64,000 nucleotides of DNA from Paenibacillus sp. G2S3 (GCF_030123105.1 NZ_CP126095.1:1860001-1924000), one strand, 5' to 3'; positions 36,051-45,587 are shown, counted from the stretch's first letter. Numbers and translations: made by a program. Notes: generated from the sequence alone by a model not told the origin.

Positions 36051-36944
36051 ATGTATCCGTTCGGAAAAGGTATCAAACGATATTTACCGCTTCTGCTGCT
36101 TATGATTCCATTATCGTTGTATGTTGTTTTTTATTTTGGACCCTCTATGATGACGGTCATTTATTCATTTACAGATATTACTAACGTTCCTGGGAGCAAG
36201 TTGAATTTCGTTGGCCTTGACAATTATTACAGTGTTTTTAACTCCGGAAATTCAGGCGAACGTTGGGATTCCATTATACGAACAGTTTATTTCATGGTCA
36301 TTGTTACAATCGTACAAAACGGTGTCGGTCTCCTTATGGCCGTAGTGATTAATCAGAAGCTGAAAGGCGATTATTTTTATCGCGCAGTTTTCTTTTTGCC
36401 GGTTGTTCTCGGTGTATCGGTAGTTGCACTGGTATGGGGCTTGATGTTCGATCCGCTAAGTGGTCCCGTAAATCAACTGTATGATTCATTGTTCGGTTAT
36501 AAAGATATGTTCTTTGGAAGCTTCACCCATGCGTTTGGTTATATTATATTCACGCAAATTTGGATGTACATGGGTTACTCCATGTTGATTTTCCTTGCAG
36601 GACTTCAATCCGTACCGAAAGATCTGTATGAGGCTGGATATATTGATGGAACTACGAAGTGGCAATCTTTTAAGAACATTACGTTCCCTCTTATTGCTCC
36701 ATCGTTCACCATTAATATTATTTTGTCCATTATCGGTGCGATGTCGACCTTTGACATTATTCTCGCAACTACGGACGGTCGCTTTAACACAAGAACGATG
36801 GCTTATGACGTGTATAAAGAGACGTTCCGTGGTTCTCTACAGATGGGACTTCCATCCGCGCTTTCGGTGGTACAGTTCCTTATGATTCTGGTCTTCGTTG
36901 TATTTGCAGTTAAACAAATGCGTAAGAGAGAGGTGGAGTATTAA
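36051..36944 (+). CDS. Sugar ABC transporter permease (first)
   Basis: 297 residues with six predicted membrane helices, MalF/UgpA type. The cytosolic EAA loop reads KDLYEAGYIDGTTKWQSFKNITFPLIAP. ATG 36051 follows TAGGTGAG; the GTG at 36042 is part of that site. Its stop overlaps the next permease start (TAATG). The pair forms the membrane channel; no ATPase gene is present in the operon. Confidence 0.92.
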   Translation: MYPFGKGIKRYLPLLLLMIPLSLYVVFYFGPSMMTVIYSFTDITNVPGSKLNFVGLDNYYSVFNSGNSGERWDSIIRTVYFMVIVTIVQNGVGLLMAVVINQKLKGDYFYRAVFFLPVVLGVSVVALVWGLMFDPLSGPVNQLYDSLFGYKDMFFGSFTHAFGYIIFTQIWMYMGYSMLIFLAGLQSVPKDLYEAGYIDGTTKWQSFKNITFPLIAPSFTINIILSIIGAMSTFDIILATTDGRFNTRTMAYDVYKETFRGSLQMGLPSALSVVQFLMILVFVVFAVKQMRKREVEY

Positions 36945-37780
36945 TGAAAGATTCCAAAACCGCCAAAACTCTCTCTTATATTTTGATTGCAGTATTGCTT
37001 GTTTTGTATATCATGCCGCTATTGTTTGTTATAAACATTTCATTCAAGTCTTTTTCAGATTACCTGCTAGACCCGATCGGACTTGTGAAAAGTATTCAAT
37101 GGGATAACTACAAGGAAGCTTGGTTAAAAGGTAATTTCTCTAATTATTTCATTAACAGTTTGCTGTACACAGTTGTAGCAACAGTGCTTACACTGATTGT
37201 TTCGTTATTCGGAGCTTTCCCGGTAGCGAGAAATTATGTGAAGTGGAGCGGGTTTATTTATTTGTTCTTCTTGATGTCACAGTTCTTGCCTAACCCTATG
37301 GTGGCACAGTTCAAATTGATGCTTACCTTGAAACAAGAGCTTGGATTTGTGGGCTATGATACGAAGCTGGGTTATATTCTCCTAAAAACAGGAGGAACAG
37401 GGATCGTCTTCATGATGTTCGTAGGTTATATTAAAGGGATCAGCCGTGAGATGGATGAAGCTGCAGGTATGGATGGTGCTGGGTATATGCGGTATTTATT
37501 CCAGATCATTATGCCACTGATGAAACCTGTTATCGCAACAGGTGTTATCCTGACGGCGATTACGATTTGGAATGACTTTGTAGGTCCAATCATGTATTTG
37601 CCAAGTCCGGAACATTATCCAATTACCTTCGGGCTTAAAGAATTCCGCGGTCAATACGGAAACAACTGGCCTATGTTGGCGTGCGGTATCATGATCGTAT
37701 CTGCACCCCTTATCGTCCTGTACACCTTCATTCAAAAGTATATCGTTGACGGTGCATTGGCAGGTGCGGTTAAAGCTTAA
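36944..37780 (+). CDS. Sugar ABC transporter permease (second)
   Basis: 278 residues with six predicted helices, MalG/UgpE type. The EAA loop is SREMDEAAGMDGAGYMRYLFQIIMPLMKP. It overlaps the preceding permease gene by one base. It completes the importer together with the binding protein; energy must come from an ATPase encoded elsewhere, as with MsmX in Bacillus. Confidence 0.92.
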   Translation: MKDSKTAKTLSYILIAVLLVLYIMPLLFVINISFKSFSDYLLDPIGLVKSIQWDNYKEAWLKGNFSNYFINSLLYTVVATVLTLIVSLFGAFPVARNYVKWSGFIYLFFLMSQFLPNPMVAQFKLMLTLKQELGFVGYDTKLGYILLKTGGTGIVFMMFVGYIKGISREMDEAAGMDGAGYMRYLFQIIMPLMKPVIATGVILTAITIWNDFVGPIMYLPSPEHYPITFGLKEFRGQYGNNWPMLACGIMIVSAPLIVLYTFIQKYIVDGALAGAVKA

Positions 37781-37809
37781 GTAGATGTGTAAATGAGAGG
37801 ATGGGGACA

Positions 37810-40548
37810 ATGGACCGCAAAAAAATTCAAGGCTTTGAATTCACCGGGAAGGATGGGGAGTTCAAGCTTCAGCAACCGGATCATAGTAGTTTCTTATACT
37901 TCCCTCTAGTAAATGAGGGGGGGATGATGTCGACTGTAACCCCGAAGCTTCATGGTCAGGCGACAACAGGTCATAATACATTTTTAACACCGCCATTATC
38001 TGTTGAAGATTTGCATAATTCACGCGCCTCACGTAATTTCTGGGTTTACGTCGAAGGCAAGGGTGCTTGGTCTGCAGCTGGAAACTCTGCTAAGCAAAAT
38101 GCAGCGTTCTACACCCCATCTGCTGATGATGCAGTACTTGAGGCTGGATTCCTATGGCATCGTGTCACTCGCAGCAACTCTGAGATGGGTGTCAAAGCTG
38201 AGATTACCAGTTTCGTACCTAGCGGTAACGATAAAGTAGAACTAATGAAAGTTACATTGACGAACACAGGAGCAGAGAAGCTTACTCTTACGCCAACGGC
38301 TGTAGTCCCATTGTATGCCCGTTCGGCTGATGATCTGCGGGATCATAGACATGTAACCTCTCTGCTGAACCGGATTTACACTTCAGCTTATGGTGTTGAG
38401 GTTCAACCTGCACTTTCTTTCGATGAGCGTGGTCATCGCATTAATCATACCTCTTACGGTGTATTTGGAGCGGAAGGTGACGGTAGCCAACCTGCTGGTT
38501 TCTTCCCTATACAAGAAGATTTCATCGGTGAAGGTGGAAGCTTGGATTGGCCTGAAGCGGTTATCCTGAATACTACTCCGGAGATCGGTAAAGGTGGTGG
38601 CGTGGAAAGAGAGGGTTACGAAGCCGTTGGTGGCCTTCGTTTTGCTCCAATTACCTTGTCTCCTGGTGAAAGCCATTCTTATGTCGTAGTTATGGCGATT
38701 GATAGTGATAGAATTAACGTTGAAGCAATGATGGGCAAATATGGTACATCTGAAGCTTTTGATCATCTGCTAGAGGAAACCAAAGCATTCTGGGCAGATA
38801 AAGTGAATATGGTTGAATTTCATACCGGCGATTCGGATGCGGATCAATGGATGAAATGGGTAACCATTCAACCGGTCCTTAGAAGACTGTATGGTAACTC
38901 CTTCTTACCGTATCATGATTATGGAAGAGGCGGACGTGGCTGGCGAGATCTTTGGCAAGACTGTTTGGCACTGCTCATTATGGAGCCTGCCGAAGTTCGT
39001 AGCCTACTCTTCAACAATTACGCTGGTGTGCGAATTGATGGCAGTAACGCAACCATTATCGGTCAACAGCCAGGTGAATTTATAGCTGACCGTAACAATA
39101 TTCCTCGTGTATGGATGGATCATGGAGCATGGCCGTTTTTAACAACGATGCTCTATCTGGATCAGAGTGGTGATCTGGATTTCTTATTGCAAGAACAGAC
39201 TTATTTCCGGGATACTTTTATGAGTCGCTGTAAGGAACGGGATACTTCTTGGGATACCTCTGCAGGCAGTGATCTTAGAACCGCTTCTGGGGAAATTTAC
39301 AAAGGTACAATTCTGGAACATATTTTGCTGCAAAATCTAGTTCCGTTCTTTAATGTAGGAGAACATAATAATATCCTGCTCGAAGGCGCGGATTGGAATG
39401 ATGGTCTCGATATGGGGGCGGATCGCGGAGAGAGCGTAGCTTTTACATCTTTCTATGCTAGCAATCTATTAGATATTTCTCGGATGTTGCGTACCCTTAA
39501 GACTTCTAAAGGTCAGGTAACTGTTGAATTGGCCGAAGAAATGCAGTTGCTGTTGGATTCCCTTAACGAGTCTGTGGATTACGGTTCTGTATCAGGCAAG
39601 CATGAGAGATTGGATCAATATTATGCTGCCGCACCAAATAAGGTGAGCGGAGTTCGTGTATCTCTTAATATTGATAAAGTAGCTGACGATCTGGAGCAAA
39701 AAGCGGAATGGATATTCAACCATTTGCGTAACAACGAGTGGGTACAGAGTGAGAATGGTGATGGCTGGTTTAACGGTTATTATAATAACGATGGTGAACA
39801 GGTAGAGGGAGAATTTTCTGAAGGCGTTCGTATGACGCTTACGGGTCAAGTGTTCCCATTAATGGGGCATGCAGCGGCTCCGGAGCAAATTCCACACATT
39901 ATTGCTGCTGTAGATCGTAATCTGTTAGATGACAAGATTGGATACAGGCTTAATTCCCGTTTCGGTGGGATTCAGCAGAATCTGGGTCGTGCTTTTGGCT
40001 TTGCTTTTGGCCATAAAGAAAATGGGGCTATGTTCAGTCACATGACCATCATGTATGGAAACGCGTTGTACAAACGTGGTTATGTAAAAGAAGGCCATAA
40101 GGTCCTCGAATCTCTTTACAGCTTGAGTACAGATTTCGCAAAAGCGCGTATTTACCCAGGTATTCCTGAATATATTAACGAGCAAGGCAGAGGAATGTAT
40201 ACGTATCTAACAGGCTCGGCAAGCTGGCTCTTGCTAACCATGGTTACTGAAGTATTTGGGGTGAAGGGTAAGCTGGGTGATCTATTGCTAGAACCTAAGT
40301 TAGTAAAAGAACAATTTGATTCCGAGGGTAAAGCATCAATTAAGACGATCTTTGCAGATCGTGAGTTTGAAGTGGTCTATAAAGCTACAGGAAGCTTTAA
40401 CTACGGAGAGTACCAAATACACTCCATTACCTTGAATGGCAGTGAGGTGACGCTGCAGCGTGGCTCAGGAAGTGCGATTATTCCACGTGAAGAGCTACTC
40501 GCTCTGCAGACAGAGAAGCGTCACGTGATTGAAGTGACTCTGGCGTAA
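37810..40548 (+). CDS. GH94 family disaccharide phosphorylase
   Basis: 912 residues. GH94 enzymes reversibly split beta-glucosidic disaccharides with phosphate to give glucose 1-phosphate. The N-terminal beta-sandwich (to about 300) precedes a helical barrel with GRGGRGWRDLWQD, WMDHGAWP and EGADWNDGLDMG; the DWND motif (Asp528-Asp531) carries the catalytic acid. ATG 37810 is used because AGAGG is 9 bases upstream, whereas ATG 37801 abuts it. Substrate is not settled: cellobiose, laminaribiose and chitobiose phosphorylases all belong here. A laminaribiose phosphorylase from a Paenibacillus next to ABC transporter genes is the closest context I know. The protein has no signal peptide, so it acts on imported sugar. 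Confidence 0.88.
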   Translation: MDRKKIQGFEFTGKDGEFKLQQPDHSSFLYFPLVNEGGMMSTVTPKLHGQATTGHNTFLTPPLSVEDLHNSRASRNFWVYVEGKGAWSAAGNSAKQNAAFYTPSADDAVLEAGFLWHRVTRSNSEMGVKAEITSFVPSGNDKVELMKVTLTNTGAEKLTLTPTAVVPLYARSADDLRDHRHVTSLLNRIYTSAYGVEVQPALSFDERGHRINHTSYGVFGAEGDGSQPAGFFPIQEDFIGEGGSLDWPEAVILNTTPEIGKGGGVEREGYEAVGGLRFAPITLSPGESHSYVVVMAIDSDRINVEAMMGKYGTSEAFDHLLEETKAFWADKVNMVEFHTGDSDADQWMKWVTIQPVLRRLYGNSFLPYHDYGRGGRGWRDLWQDCLALLIMEPAEVRSLLFNNYAGVRIDGSNATIIGQQPGEFIADRNNIPRVWMDHGAWPFLTTMLYLDQSGDLDFLLQEQTYFRDTFMSRCKERDTSWDTSAGSDLRTASGEIYKGTILEHILLQNLVPFFNVGEHNNILLEGADWNDGLDMGADRGESVAFTSFYASNLLDISRMLRTLKTSKGQVTVELAEEMQLLLDSLNESVDYGSVSGKHERLDQYYAAAPNKVSGVRVSLNIDKVADDLEQKAEWIFNHLRNNEWVQSENGDGWFNGYYNNDGEQVEGEFSEGVRMTLTGQVFPLMGHAAAPEQIPHIIAAVDRNLLDDKIGYRLNSRFGGIQQNLGRAFGFAFGHKENGAMFSHMTIMYGNALYKRGYVKEGHKVLESLYSLSTDFAKARIYPGIPEYINEQGRGMYTYLTGSASWLLLTMVTEVFGVKGKLGDLLLEPKLVKEQFDSEGKASIKTIFADREFEVVYKATGSFNYGEYQIHSITLNGSEVTLQRGSGSAIIPREELLALQTEKRHVIEVTLA

Positions 40549-40570
40549 TCTTAACAAGATTTTATTAAAA

Positions 40571-40611
40571 ACGTCTGCACCGTTATGAATAGCGGCTGCA
40601 GACGTTTTTTT
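40571..40611 (+). terminator. Terminator of the ABC-phosphorylase operon
   Basis: ACGTCTGCA / TGCAGACGT with an inner CCG / CGG, then seven T. Confidence 0.9.
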
Positions 40612-40642
40612 GAAAATTATAAAAACTACGTTTATTCATAGA

Positions 40643-40651
40643 TGATATAAT
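40643..40651 (+). promoter_or_regulatory. Extended -10 promoter element
   Basis: TGATATAAT fits the TGnTATAAT extended -10 box, 46 bases upstream of the next gene. No good -35 box is visible. Confidence 0.5.
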
Positions 40652-40697
40652 GGGGCTAATTTACTTATTTGTTGAATGATTGAAAGGGGTGTGAAGG

Positions 40698-41585
40698 ATG
40701 GCTTGCAGGCTGTCGAATGGCGTATTATCTGTTGATATCGCTGATATTGGAGAAGATTATAAAGGGACTCGTTTTGACTGGACGGGGTTTATCACACAGG
40801 TTACGTTAGAAAAGGGTAACCATACGTTTTGTGTGCCAGAAAGCTTGAAGGAAGGCGAAGGCACTGGTGGAAGTGGATTGTGCAACGAGTTTGGCATTTC
40901 CCGGGCAATTGGGTATGATGAAGCACCGATCGGAGGCTGGTTTCCAAAGCCCGGAATCGGATTGTTACAAAAGCTGGATTCTCAGAGCTATAGCTTTATT
41001 AGCGAATATCCACTAACCCCCTTTGCTATTGATATGGAGGTTAGGGATGATTCGGTTACATATTCTGTCCAGCCGATGGAAAGCAATGGATACGCGGTTC
41101 TTTTGACCAAAACGATCTCTATAAAGGACGATCAATTAAAAATTGCATATGAATTGCATAACAAAGGGGAAAAACCATTTCAAACCGAGGAGTACATCCA
41201 CAATTTCATCGGAATCGATGGTTTAAATATAGGTTCGGATTTTGAGTTGCGTCTCTCGAATGTGCTCAAAGTAGAAGAACCAGAATCTCAATACACGAAC
41301 AATTTGCTAGAGGTATCTGGTAATACTCTCACTTGGTCAGAAGAGCCAGACCGATTCTTCTACTGCAAGCTGAGTGGCTGGGGAGACCCAGATGCTGAGT
41401 TCAATTGGGAGTTGGTTCATAAGCCTAGTGGAACAGGAGTACGTGAGAGCGGAGATTTCCCAGTTGCACGAATGGCGCTATGGGGAGAACGTCATGTGGT
41501 CTCGCCTGAAGTTTTTGTGAACATTAGTCTTTTACCGCATGAAAGCAAGTCCTGGAGCCGAACTTATCATTTTTTCACATCATGA
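40698..41585 (+). CDS. Galactose-mutarotase-fold protein, function unknown
   Basis: 295 residues with a beta-rich pattern. The overall layout resembles aldose 1-epimerase-like carbohydrate-binding folds: IGGWFPKPGIGLL, the central EEYIHNFIGIDG with His and Glu in likely sugar-binding places, and SGWGDPDAEFNWELVHKPSG. There is no signal peptide. It follows the sugar operon but has its own promoter-like element, so it may be a mutarotase that feeds the phosphorylase pathway. That link is inferred from position only. Confidence 0.6.
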   Translation: MACRLSNGVLSVDIADIGEDYKGTRFDWTGFITQVTLEKGNHTFCVPESLKEGEGTGGSGLCNEFGISRAIGYDEAPIGGWFPKPGIGLLQKLDSQSYSFISEYPLTPFAIDMEVRDDSVTYSVQPMESNGYAVLLTKTISIKDDQLKIAYELHNKGEKPFQTEEYIHNFIGIDGLNIGSDFELRLSNVLKVEEPESQYTNNLLEVSGNTLTWSEEPDRFFYCKLSGWGDPDAEFNWELVHKPSGTGVRESGDFPVARMALWGERHVVSPEVFVNISLLPHESKSWSRTYHFFTS

Positions 41586-41695
41586 TAAGCACTAATTCAA
41601 GCTTTTATGTGAATAATTATACTTGCTGGTGTGTGAGATTATTGCTATCATAAGCGATATCCATATTGATAGGAGAGAAAGGGTGGGGAGTAGTT

Positions 41696-42784
41696 TTGAA
41701 TAAGAGAGCATACAATTTTAATGCCGGACCGGCAGCGTTGCCGCTTACGGTACTGGAACGCGCACAAGCGGAGTTTGTTGATTTCCGAGAAAGTGGAATG
41801 TCTATCATGGAGATGTCGCACCGTGGAGCAATCTACGAATCCGTGCATAATGAAGCGCAGGAACGTCTGCTTTCGCTCCTCGGCAATCCGAAGGGCTATA
41901 AGGTATTGTTCGTACAAGGTGGAGCAAGCACACAGTTTGCTATGATCCCTATGAACCTGATTTCCGAAGGCCAAGTAGGTAGCTATGTTATGACAGGTAG
42001 CTGGGCAGATAAGGCTTATAAAGAAGCTAAATTGGTAGGGGGCGCTCATGTTGCTGCTTCTTCCGAAGACAAGAAATTCTTAGCTATACCTGAATTGAGT
42101 TCGATTAAAGCTGCGGAAAATGCTGCCTACCTTCACGTTACTTCCAATGAGACCATTGAAGGAACGCAATATGCAGAGTATCCGGATGCTGGCTCGATTC
42201 CGCTCATCGCAGATATGTCCAGTGATATCCTTTGCCGGCCAATCGATGTCAACCAATTCGGAATGATCTATGCTGGAGCACAAAAGAACCTTGGTCCTTC
42301 CGGTGTGACTGTAGTTATTGCTAAAGAGGAATTGCTCGCAGAATCACCTTCTAACATTCCAACTATCATGCGTTACAGCACTCATTACAAAAATAACTCT
42401 CTTTACAATACACCTCCATCTTTCTCTGTATATATGGTTAACGAAGTATTAAAATGGATTGAGGAGCAAGGTGGTCTTGCTGGTATCCATTCCAAGAACC
42501 TTGGAAAAGCGGGTCTATTATATGATCACATCGATGGAAGTGACGGCTTCTACAGTGGTGTTGCTGAGAAGAGCAGTCGCTCCATTATGAATGTTACCTT
42601 CCGGATGCAATCGGAAGACCTCGAAAAACGGTTTGTTAAAGCCGCTGAACTGGAAGGTTTTGTCGGCTTAAAGGGACATCGTAGTGTGGGTGGCTTGCGC
42701 GCTTCCATTTACAATGCAGTTCCTTATGAAAGTGTTAAGGCACTTTCCGATTTCATGAACCATTTCCGGCAAACTCAAGGTTAA
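41696..42784 (+). CDS. serC: Phosphoserine aminotransferase
   Basis: 362 residues. It is the PLP enzyme that makes 3-phosphoserine from phosphohydroxypyruvate and glutamate. The N-terminus RAYNFNAGPAALPL, GGASTQFAMIPMNL, the PLP lysine in YAGAQKNLGPSGV and the C-terminal GLKGHRSVGGLRASIYNA are typical. The start is TTG 41696, with GTGGGGAG about 8 bases upstream; no ATG fits, and the upstream TTG 41666 lacks a ribosome binding site. Confidence 0.95.
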   Translation: MNKRAYNFNAGPAALPLTVLERAQAEFVDFRESGMSIMEMSHRGAIYESVHNEAQERLLSLLGNPKGYKVLFVQGGASTQFAMIPMNLISEGQVGSYVMTGSWADKAYKEAKLVGGAHVAASSEDKKFLAIPELSSIKAAENAAYLHVTSNETIEGTQYAEYPDAGSIPLIADMSSDILCRPIDVNQFGMIYAGAQKNLGPSGVTVVIAKEELLAESPSNIPTIMRYSTHYKNNSLYNTPPSFSVYMVNEVLKWIEEQGGLAGIHSKNLGKAGLLYDHIDGSDGFYSGVAEKSSRSIMNVTFRMQSEDLEKRFVKAAELEGFVGLKGHRSVGGLRASIYNAVPYESVKALSDFMNHFRQTQG

Positions 42785-42797
42785 TGGACTCTATCGT

Positions 42798-42826
42798 AAA
42801 CCTTCCGCCTATGGGTGGAAGGTTTT
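42798..42826 (+). terminator. Terminator of serC
   Basis: AAACCTTCCGCC / GGTGGAAGGTTT around TAT, then TC-rich sequence. Confidence 0.8.
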
Positions 42827-42907
42827 CAGTTTGTTTGGAGAAGCTATGGTTATGCACTAGAGTAAAACATCGGGCTAATAAGCCTATAGAGAGGAAGGAA
42901 CCATATA

Positions 42908-43372
42908 ATGGCACTCCATATCGTATTAGTTGAGCCGGAAATCCCGGCCAATACTGGAAACATTGCGCGTACCTGCGCAGCAACAGGCACTCATCTTCAC
43001 CTGGTTCGCCCGCTCGGATTCCGTACGGACGATGCTACATTGAAAAGAGCAGGACTAGATTACTGGCATGCAGTTAACATTGAATACCACGACTCTTTTG
43101 CTGAGGTGCTTGAGAAGTACAGTGAGGGACGTTTCTTTTATGCAACAACGAAAGCTGAGAAGAGATATAGCGACTTTGATTTTCAAGATGGAGATTTCTT
43201 TGTCTTTGGTAAAGAAACGAAGGGTCTTTCTGCTGAAATTCTGGAAGCGGGTAAAGAAACAAAAATGCGCATGCCAATGAGTGATGCTGTGAGATCGTTA
43301 AATTTATCGAATTCTGCGGCTATTATTGTATACGAAGCCCTTCGACAACTGGATTTCCCTAATCTTGTTTAG
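42908..43372 (+). CDS. trmL: tRNA (cytidine(34)-2'-O)-methyltransferase
   Basis: 154 residues, a minimal SPOUT methyltransferase of the TrmL/CspR type that methylates the wobble base of certain leucine tRNAs. Seen: the N-terminal HIVLVEPEIPANTGNIARTCAATG and the trefoil-knot SAM site FVFGKETKGL, IPM-type MPMSDAVRSLNLSNSAAI. AGGAAGG lies upstream of the ATG. It is a single gene. Confidence 0.93.
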   Translation: MALHIVLVEPEIPANTGNIARTCAATGTHLHLVRPLGFRTDDATLKRAGLDYWHAVNIEYHDSFAEVLEKYSEGRFFYATTKAEKRYSDFDFQDGDFFVFGKETKGLSAEILEAGKETKMRMPMSDAVRSLNLSNSAAIIVYEALRQLDFPNLV

Positions 43373-43495
43373 AAAAAGACATTTTTTTTGTTTTTTTCAG
43401 CAGGATTCGACAATTTAATAACGAAATATAATGAATGAGCCGAAATAAATAGTAGCTACAAATTATTAGTTGAACAGGAGAGGTGTACGTTAGAT

Positions 43496-43750
43496 ATGAA
43501 ACCTGCTGGTGTAGTTCGCAAAGTGGATCAGCTGGGTAGAATTGTTCTGCCTAAGTCCCTGCGTAAAAGGTATCAAATGAATGAAGGCGACCCGGTTGAA
43601 ATTTTGGTACAGGGTGACCATATCATCTTGGAGCGTTACCGTCCAAAATGTGTTTTCTGTGGATCGATGGAAGGTGTAAGTGAATATAAAGATCGTTATA
43701 TTTGCGCTGCATGCCTCTCGGAAATGACACAATTGCCAAGACACGCCTAG
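43496..43750 (+). CDS. AbrB-type transition regulator with a C-terminal CxxC pair
   Basis: 84 residues. Residues 1-50 form the AbrB swapped-hairpin DNA-binding domain (GVVRKVDQLGRIVLPKSLRKRYQMNEGDPVEI). The C-terminus differs from Bacillus AbrB: it carries CVFC and CAAC, four cysteines that could bind zinc. It is probably a homodimeric or tetrameric repressor acting at the growth-phase transition. GGAGAGG lies upstream of the ATG. Confidence 0.88.
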   Translation: MKPAGVVRKVDQLGRIVLPKSLRKRYQMNEGDPVEILVQGDHIILERYRPKCVFCGSMEGVSEYKDRYICAACLSEMTQLPRHA

Positions 43751-43805
43751 GAAGTACATATTTACACATTTAGAATTCTGACAGCCTATAGTTTTCTAAA
43801 CAAAG

Positions 43806-43851
43806 AAACTGTCCCATTCGTAGACTTCTTCTACTTATGAGGCAGTTTTTT
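43806..43851 (+). terminator. Terminator of the AbrB-like gene
   Basis: AAACTG / CAGTTT outer stem with an imperfect inner stem, ending in T6. Confidence 0.65.
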
Positions 43852-43865
43852 GTTTCATACTTATA

Positions 43866-43903
43866 AAAAATGCCTCAGAGCCAAGTGGCTACTGAGACAT
43901 TTC
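43866..43903 (-). terminator. Terminator for the minus-strand genes
   Basis: Read on the minus strand, AAATGTCTCAGTAGCC / GGCTCTGAGGCATTT is followed by a T-run (the A-run at 43865-43870 on the plus strand). Confidence 0.8.
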
Positions 43904-43907
43904 TTGC

Positions 43908-44012
43908 TTATAAGCCTTTTGTTTTGTCGTCGTTGTAAGAAGAGGTAAGGATGCCGACCATAAATAACACAAATACGAACGTTACGATCCAAAAGGTTAA
44001 TGAGAACGACAT
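43908..44012 (-). CDS. 34-residue single-pass membrane microprotein
   Basis: The frame MSFSLTFWIVTFVFVLFM.. ends in a polar tail SSYNDDKTKGL. A good ribosome binding site, GGAGGTG, is 5 bases before the ATG, and a terminator follows closely. One membrane helix (about residues 5-23) with a short charged C-terminus is expected. A TATAAT box lies about 40 bases upstream on the minus strand. No known family was recognised; it could be a small regulator or subunit of a membrane complex. A longer upstream frame (to 44162) has no start signal. Confidence 0.6.
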   Translation of the reverse strand: MSFSLTFWIVTFVFVLFMVGILTSSYNDDKTKGL

Positions 44013-44115
44013 ACTGGCACCTCCATTAGCAAATGTATTCGTTATCAAGATTATAACCTGCAAATCAATAAAAATAAACGCAAATGTGATATGTTGCATA
44101 GACATTTTACTATAA

Positions 44116-45183
44116 TCATTCAAAAAACAGGAAATTCGTAGGAACAGCTCTGAGATTTCCATCCGATGGTTTGTTGACTACTCTTCCGTTGAAGATGAGC
44201 GAAGACGATCCTCCACCATCCAGATTATAAGCATCCATCACGCCCATGTTATATAGCTTGTTCTGAATTTCCTCTAGCTGTGCTCCAGAGCTACCTAGCT
44301 CATTATATCCATCCGCTACAAAGATGAGAAGCTGATCATCCTTATAATTACCGATAACTGTACGTGGCGCCCGATTAGGGGATGTTTTCCACTTTTCCGG
44401 GATGGGTACTTTGACGTTGTTCTTAAGTAGAACAGGCACAAAGGTTGCACCGAATACGGGTTCGAGTTGATCTAACTGTGCACGACTGTAGAATTTTCCG
44501 CCGATTAACTGGCCGGATTTATTGAGACCTACGAAGCTGAGATCCTTGAATGTCGGCTCGAAACCATTGAGATACTTTCCATCAACGACAGTTGTGCTTA
44601 AGGGATAGCGTTTTCCGGCTTTATCCGCAAAGCCTCCAGCATTAATACCTGCAATAGCGCCATGACTTTGTACAGCATGCATAGTGGTTTCTGCGCCACC
44701 AGTAGCCTCCTCAGCAAGACTCATCTGCATCGCAGTAGGATCCTTCAATTTGATCTTTAAAGCATAGGCCTTATAGTTACCTGGATTCAGCTGATACAGC
44801 TCGATTCTAATCCGGTCGCTGCTAAGGACCTCAGAAGGTATGCCAAGCTTGGCGGAAATCCGGCGGTTGTAGATAAGCTCAGGACGGCTCGCTTGAGTCT
44901 TCGCAGTCTCTACCAGCTTATTCATTACAGCAGTGGTTCCTTTATATAGCTTCGCACTAGCGCTGATTGCATCTATAGTGTAGGATACAGTGCCTTCGGC
45001 TAGGGTTAGATCCTTTTTTAGGTCAGCTGTTTCATTCAGAGGTCCTGAAATAGCTGTGAATTGTCCTACATCAAGATCCAGCTCGAGCGGTGGTCGATAC
45101 CACCACATACATATCAGTAAACCTAAAAAAGGTGCGGTTAGAAGCAGAAAGAAACGGTTTACTCTTTTTACTGGCGTCATCAT
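44116..45183 (-). CDS. Phosphodiester glycosidase (NAGPA) family exoprotein
   Basis: 355 residues. One N-terminal membrane/signal helix (about 11-27) precedes a stretch of about 130 residues and then the NAGPA domain: AIAGINAGGFADKAGKRYP, RAPRTVIGNYKDDQLLIFVADGYN and DAYNLDGGGSSSLIFNGRVVNKPSDGNLRAVPTNFLF. The domain is named after the human enzyme that uncaps mannose 6-phosphate; bacterial members act at the cell surface on sugar phosphodiesters. Its start overlaps the stop of the upstream coiled-coil gene (ATGA), so they are coupled. Confidence 0.85.
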   Translation of the reverse strand: MMTPVKRVNRFFLLLTAPFLGLLICMWWYRPPLELDLDVGQFTAISGPLNETADLKKDLTLAEGTVSYTIDAISASAKLYKGTTAVMNKLVETAKTQASRPELIYNRRISAKLGIPSEVLSSDRIRIELYQLNPGNYKAYALKIKLKDPTAMQMSLAEEATGGAETTMHAVQSHGAIAGINAGGFADKAGKRYPLSTTVVDGKYLNGFEPTFKDLSFVGLNKSGQLIGGKFYSRAQLDQLEPVFGATFVPVLLKNNVKVPIPEKWKTSPNRAPRTVIGNYKDDQLLIFVADGYNELGSSGAQLEEIQNKLYNMGVMDAYNLDGGGSSSLIFNGRVVNKPSDGNLRAVPTNFLFFE

Positions 45184-45587
45184 TTGATCAGATCCATTTT
45201 TTTCTTCAAGGCTTCTAACTGTTTGTTAACTTCGCTCAATTGCGTATATAGCTTATTACTATTGTCTGTCTTGGCACTAGCATTATCTTTAGTGAAGGTT
45301 AATAGTTCGTTAAAACTTTGCACAGTATTCTGCAATTCCTTCACCTCTTCAGTGAGAACGGCAATTTTTGATTCATAGTCGGTCTTCAGAACGGTAAGTT
45401 GCTGCTGGCTCTGAGTGCTAAGTTCGCTTAGCACCTGCTGCTTCAGATGGTTCGTGTAGCTGTATACAGCATATACACCAATTCCAATCATCACGATCCA
45501 GAACAGTAAAAACCATTTTACGGAAGGGCCGTTTCTCACAGCAGCACGGCGCGAGTGTACCGGTGACGTTTCCGCTAGCGGTTGCAT
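45180..45587 (-). CDS. Single-pass membrane coiled-coil protein
   Basis: 135 residues. A basic N-terminal part (SRRAAVRNGPSVK) precedes one membrane helix (about 25-44) and an outward coiled coil with heptad-like Leu/Val spacing (LTVLKTDYESKIAVLTEEVKELQ and beyond). ATG 45587 is chosen because GAGGTGA lies 7 bases upstream; the longer frame from 45617 has none. It is translationally coupled to the NAGPA gene and may be its scaffold or partner. Confidence 0.7.
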   Translation of the reverse strand: MQPLAETSPVHSRRAAVRNGPSVKWFLLFWIVMIGIGVYAVYSYTNHLKQQVLSELSTQSQQQLTVLKTDYESKIAVLTEEVKELQNTVQSFNELLTFTKDNASAKTDNSNKLYTQLSEVNKQLEALKKKMDLIK

